Assembly (NCBI RefSeq): GCF_018130695.1
Contig: NZ_JAFCJX010000007.1
Span: 1 to 64,000 of the forward strand
Source: Bradyrhizobium jicamae
Lineage (GTDB): Bacteria > Pseudomonadota > Alphaproteobacteria > Rhizobiales > Xanthobacteraceae
Direction: 5' to 3'
Length of the DNA stretch: 64,000 nt
The notes under the pieces are model-generated. The model was not told the origin of the DNA. It saw only the letters and a program-made list of their open reading frames with translations, and did not search any database. Both the position numbers and the translations under genes were made by a program. Numbering within the stretch: the stretch's first letter is position 1; each line of letters begins with the position of its first letter. Of the stretch, positions 60,818 to 64,000 are shown one piece after another.

Positions 60818-60856
60818 GAACAAAATAAGAACATCATGGAATCGGGCGCACGTCAA
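60818..60856 (-). promoter_or_regulatory. LexA (SOS) box over the AAA+ gene promoter
   Basis: On the minus strand, GTTC-TTATTTT-GTTC (60832-60818), the direct-repeat GTTCN7GTTC consensus of alphaproteobacterial LexA. A TTGACG at 60856-60851 is 17 bases from TGTTCT (60833-60828), so the box would cover the -10 region. The exact match is visible; repression by LexA is inferred. Confidence 0.65.
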
Positions 60857-61029
60857 GCGTGTGGTTCCATGTGCGTCGCCCTTGGCAAATGCCAAGAGAT
60901 CGCCCCCACGCCGGCAAACTTCCGACACATCGCGGGGGCGAAAAGGCACATCCGACATGACGCACGCGCGAAGATGACCCCGGGTCGACGGGCTCGTCGT
61001 CGCGCGAAACATTTTAAGAAGGGGCTCTC

Positions 61030-63357
61030 GTGTCGCACAAGCTTCTGCCGGCCATTCTGTTCGCGCTCGCGCTGTTTGCCTCTCCTGCCATCGCTCAAGT
61101 CAGCGCCGCGCCAACCCCTCCGCAAGCCAATACCGATGCGTTGACGCCGGACCAGGCCAAGCGCGCGCTCGAAACGCTGCAGGACGACAAGAAGCGCGCG
61201 CAGATGATCGACACCTTGCGCGCGATCGCCAACGCGACGCCGCAAGCAGAGCAGCCCAAGGAGCAGTCGCCGATCCCGCTCACCGCGGATAGTCTCGGCG
61301 CGCAGCTTTTGCTCACCGTGTCCGAGCAGGTCGGTGAGATCAGTCACGAGATCGCGCACATGGCGCGGACGCTGACGCATTTTCCGGCCTTCTATTACTG
61401 GTTCGTCCGCACCGCCAATGATCCTGCGGCGTACAACCAGCTGTTCGATATCGCCTGGAAGCTCGCGCTGGTGTTCGGCTGTGCCTTTGCCGCCGAGTGG
61501 CTGGTCATCCGCCTGATCCGCCGGCCGGTCGCGTTGCTGGAAGCGCGCGTGCCGCAGGCTGCGCGCGCCCCGGCGCAGGCGATTGCCATCGCCGATCCGC
61601 CATCATCGGTCGCCGACGTCACGCCGGAGCCGGAGCTGCATCGACGGCGCCTGTCTCTCGTCCGCGCCTGGCAGTCGCTGATCCGGCTGCCTTTCGTGCT
61701 GGGGCATCTGCTTCTCGAGTTGCTGCCCGTGGTGGCCTTCGTCGGCATCGCGACCATGCTGCTCGGCACCGAGATCGGCGACCAGTACACGGTACGGCTC
61801 GTCATCCTCGCCGTGGTCAACGCCTACGCTTTGTCGCGCGTGCTGATCTGCGTCGCACGTGCGCTCGCCGGTCCGTTCGGCCTGTTCCGCGTCCGCGCCG
61901 AGACCGCGGCCTATATCGAGATCTGGGCGCGCCGTATCGTCGCCGTCGGTGTCTCCGGCATCGCCTTTGCCAATGTCGCGCTGATCCTCGGGCTGCATCG
62001 CGCCGGCTATGCCGCGGTGGTGCGCCTGGTGATGCTGGTGGTGCATCTCTTCCTCGTCGTGATCATCCTGCAGTGCCGCCGCCAGATCGCGTCCGCGATC
62101 CGTGCGCCGTCGGATCGCACCGGCGCCGCGGCGCGGATCCGCAATCGCCTCGCCGGCGTTTGGCACTATTTTGCGATCGTGCTCGATCTCGCACTGTGGA
62201 CGGTGTGGGCGCTCAATATCCGCAATGGCTATGCGCTGCTGCTGCAATATTTCGTCGGCACTATCGCGGTGCTGCTGATCACGCGTCTCGCCACCATGGT
62301 GGTGCTGAGCCTGATCGACCGTGGCTTCAGGATCGCGCCCGATATCCTGCATCGCTTCCCCGGACTGGAGGCGCGCGCCAATCGCTATCTGCCGCTGCTG
62401 CGCAAGATTGTCGCCTCCGTCATCGCCTTCATCGGCTTCGTCGCGCTGCTGGAGGTCTGGGGCGTCGATGCCATCGTCTGGTTCTATGGCGGCCAGATCG
62501 GCAGCCGCCTGGTGTCGGCGGTGGTGACGATCGCGATTGCGGCGCTCGCGGCCGCCGCGATCTGGGAGATCAGCAACGCGCTGATGGACCGGCAGCTCAA
62601 TATGCTGTCCCGCGAGGGGCATTACGCCCGCGCGGCACGCCTGCGTACCTTCCAGCCGATGCTGCGCACCGCGCTGCTCTGCGCCATCGTCACCGTGGTC
62701 GGCCTCACCGCACTCAGCGAGATCGGCGTCAATGTCGCGCCGCTCTTGGCCGGTGCCGGCATCGTCGGCATCGCGATCGGCTTCGGCTCGCAGAAGCTGG
62801 TGCAGGATCTCATCACCGGGCTGTTCCTGCTCCTGGAGAATACCGTGCAGGTCGGCGACAACGTCACGGTGTCCGGACTGTCGGGCACGGTCGAGAACGT
62901 CTCGATCCGCACCATGCGGCTGCGTGCCGGCGATGGTTCGGTGCATGTGGTGCCGTTCAGCGCGGTGACCACCATCACCAATGCCAGCCGCGGCGCCGGC
63001 AATGCCGCCGTCAGCGTCAACATCGCCTACAGGGAGGACAGCGACCGTGCCGGCGAGATCCTCAAGGAGATCGTGGCCGAGATGCGCAAGGAGACCGAAT
63101 TCCGCTCCGCCATCCGCAGCGATCTCGAATTGTGGGGCGTCGACAAGGTCGACGGCGCCTCGGTCTCGATCGTCGGCCAGATCCGCTGCACGGATTCAGG
63201 CCGCTGGCCGGTGCAGCGCGAATTCAATCGCCGCATGAAGCGGCGCTTCCAGGAGCAGGGCATCGAGATCACCGCGCCGGGCCAAACCATCTTGATGGCC
63301 GTGCCCGCCAAGGCCGACGCTGAGCCGAACGCGATGCCGCGCCGCGCCGCGGGCTGA
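61030..63357 (+). CDS. MscS-family mechanosensitive ion channel
   Basis: A 775-residue protein starting at GTG 61030 (AAGGGG six bases upstream). It has a signal peptide (ends SPAIAQ), a periplasmic helical part, about ten transmembrane helices and a C-terminal MscS core with GAGIVGIAIGFGSQKLVQDL and VQVGDNVTVSGLSGTVENVS. Long form, like YbdG/MscM-type channels; releases solutes on osmotic downshock. It is divergent from the AAA+ gene. Confidence 0.88.
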   Translation: MSHKLLPAILFALALFASPAIAQVSAAPTPPQANTDALTPDQAKRALETLQDDKKRAQMIDTLRAIANATPQAEQPKEQSPIPLTADSLGAQLLLTVSEQVGEISHEIAHMARTLTHFPAFYYWFVRTANDPAAYNQLFDIAWKLALVFGCAFAAEWLVIRLIRRPVALLEARVPQAARAPAQAIAIADPPSSVADVTPEPELHRRRLSLVRAWQSLIRLPFVLGHLLLELLPVVAFVGIATMLLGTEIGDQYTVRLVILAVVNAYALSRVLICVARALAGPFGLFRVRAETAAYIEIWARRIVAVGVSGIAFANVALILGLHRAGYAAVVRLVMLVVHLFLVVIILQCRRQIASAIRAPSDRTGAAARIRNRLAGVWHYFAIVLDLALWTVWALNIRNGYALLLQYFVGTIAVLLITRLATMVVLSLIDRGFRIAPDILHRFPGLEARANRYLPLLRKIVASVIAFIGFVALLEVWGVDAIVWFYGGQIGSRLVSAVVTIAIAALAAAAIWEISNALMDRQLNMLSREGHYARAARLRTFQPMLRTALLCAIVTVVGLTALSEIGVNVAPLLAGAGIVGIAIGFGSQKLVQDLITGLFLLLENTVQVGDNVTVSGLSGTVENVSIRTMRLRAGDGSVHVVPFSAVTTITNASRGAGNAAVSVNIAYREDSDRAGEILKEIVAEMRKETEFRSAIRSDLELWGVDKVDGASVSIVGQIRCTDSGRWPVQREFNRRMKRRFQEQGIEITAPGQTILMAVPAKADAEPNAMPRRAAG

Positions 63358-63363
63358 TCGTAT

Positions 63364-63402
63364 CGTCTCACCGTCGCGACATAGTCTCGCGACGGTGAGA
63401 CG
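63364..63402. terminator. Perfect 16-bp hairpin after the MscS gene
   Basis: CGTCTCACCGTCGCGA (63364-63379), loop CATAGTC, complement at 63387-63402, seven bases after the stop codon. It is followed by CTCCTTCCTTCC rather than a T-run. Probably a transcription terminator or mRNA end structure. Confidence 0.7.
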
Positions 63403-63565
63403 CACGCCTCCTTCCTTCCGCGATCTTCCTGCTGCAACGGGCCGCAAAGCAGCCGCTTTCGCCGCCCATTTTTTGTGTGCGCCCCTGGCATGGCGCTTGC
63501 TGATCTCGTCAGCGAATGCGCGGCAAGACGCATCGCAACATGCAACCGAGGAAGGAAACGCAAAG

Positions 63566-64000
63566 ATGGAGCTTGGCTATTTCACGATGCCCTCGCATCC
63601 GCCGGAGTGCGGATTGAAGGAGGGCCACGACTGGGACCTGCAGACGCTGCGCTGGCTCGACGAGCTCGGCTACAAGGAAGCCTGGATCGGCGAGCATCAC
63701 ACCGCGCCCTGGGAGCCGCACCCGTCGCCGGATCTTTTGGTCGCGCAAGGGCTGCTGCAGACCAAGAATCTGCGCATCGGGCCCGGCGGCTTCCTGCTGC
63801 CCTATCACCACCCGGCCGAGCTCGCCAACCGCGTCGCGATGCTCGACCATCTCTCGGAGGGCCGGCTCAATTTCGGCGTCGCCGCGTCGGGCCTGCCGAG
63901 CGACTGGGCGATGTTCAACGTCGACGGCATGAGCGGCCAGAACCGCGACATGACCCGCGAGGCGCTGGAGATCATCCTGAAGCTCTGGACCGAGCCGGCG
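63566..64000 (+). CDS. Luciferase-like flavin monooxygenase (LLM), partial
   Basis: The first 145 codons of a luciferase-like FMN-dependent monooxygenase; the rest is beyond the window. It opens MELGYFTMPSHPPEC and has WIGEHHTAPWEPHPSPDLLV and the GRLNFGVAASGLPSDW flavin-site strand. GAGGAAGG lies upstream of the ATG. It probably needs a separate flavin reductase. Confidence 0.85.
   Translation, partial: MELGYFTMPSHPPECGLKEGHDWDLQTLRWLDELGYKEAWIGEHHTAPWEPHPSPDLLVAQGLLQTKNLRIGPGGFLLPYHHPAELANRVAMLDHLSEGRLNFGVAASGLPSDWAMFNVDGMSGQNRDMTREALEIILKLWTEPA

Noticed and set aside
1..64000. tRNA, rRNA, riboswitch, prophage or integrative element borders
   Set aside because: Read for cloverleaf-type ends, integrase or transposase genes and long flanking repeats; none seen, though a covariance-model search was not possible.

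Overview
The window looks like chromosomal DNA of an alphaproteobacterium of the Bradyrhizobium/Nitrobacteraceae group. The basis is high-GC coding sequence with long antisense open frames, a giant NAD-type glutamate dehydrogenase, dispersed extragenic palindromes of the kind I recall from Bradyrhizobium, an alphaproteobacterial SOS box, and many orphan transport and catabolic cassettes. I see no rRNA, tRNA, CRISPR array, integrase or intact insertion sequence. No database was searched; family names rest on motifs and recall.

Layout. 0-5 kb: a dispersed repeat, a lipoprotein gene, a broken copy of it joined through a long hairpin to a stray fragment of the downstream hydrolase, then a membrane-anchored AraC-type regulator and a beta-lactamase-fold hydrolase with a PDZ domain. 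5.1-7.4 kb: a compact RiPP cassette (54-residue precursor, ATP-grasp ligase, PpiC-related maturation protein). 7.6-12.4 kb: glutamate dehydrogenase. 13-16.5 kb: retropepsin-like protein, a hypothetical, a VWA protein and a HigB/HigA-type toxin-antitoxin pair. 16.6-22.4 kb: MlrC-like peptidase, MFS transporter, XRE regulator, Asp/Glu racemase and asparaginase. 22.4-24.6 kb: a diguanylate cyclase and an EamA transporter.

24.6-32.6 kb holds an NHLM-type peptide export operon (HlyD-like, C39-peptidase ABC, second ABC) and three small double-glycine-leader peptide genes. It is followed by a cyclic-nucleotide-binding patatin, an MHS transporter, a flavoprotein and a LysR regulator. 38.4-40.6 kb is the divergent PLP enzyme/CMD/peroxidase operon. 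40.6-50.7 kb: UPF0158, SH3-like, GGDEF-EAL, AroE-like, amidohydrolase, two orphan Leu/Ile/Val-type binding proteins, a large membrane protein and TetR. 50.7-58.7 kb: Rieske oxygenase, GntR, GlcD-like oxidase, DapA-like aldolase, a flavoprotein without an ATG start, and a TPR-glycosyltransferase. 58.7-64 kb: an orphan XRE antitoxin, an unusual ClpS/ClpX-zinc-finger/AAA+ fusion under a candidate LexA box, a MscS-type channel and the start of a luciferase-like monooxygenase.

The two most unusual systems are these. First, four small peptides in two places share one leader motif ending in GG, which suggests that the ATP-grasp-modified peptide at 7.4 kb is processed and exported in trans by the NHLM transporter 20 kb away. 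Second, the AAA+ protein at 59.1-60.8 kb joins a ClpS-like N-degron domain, a zinc finger with exact ClpX spacing and a Cdc48/FtsH-type ATPase in one chain, apparently under SOS control.
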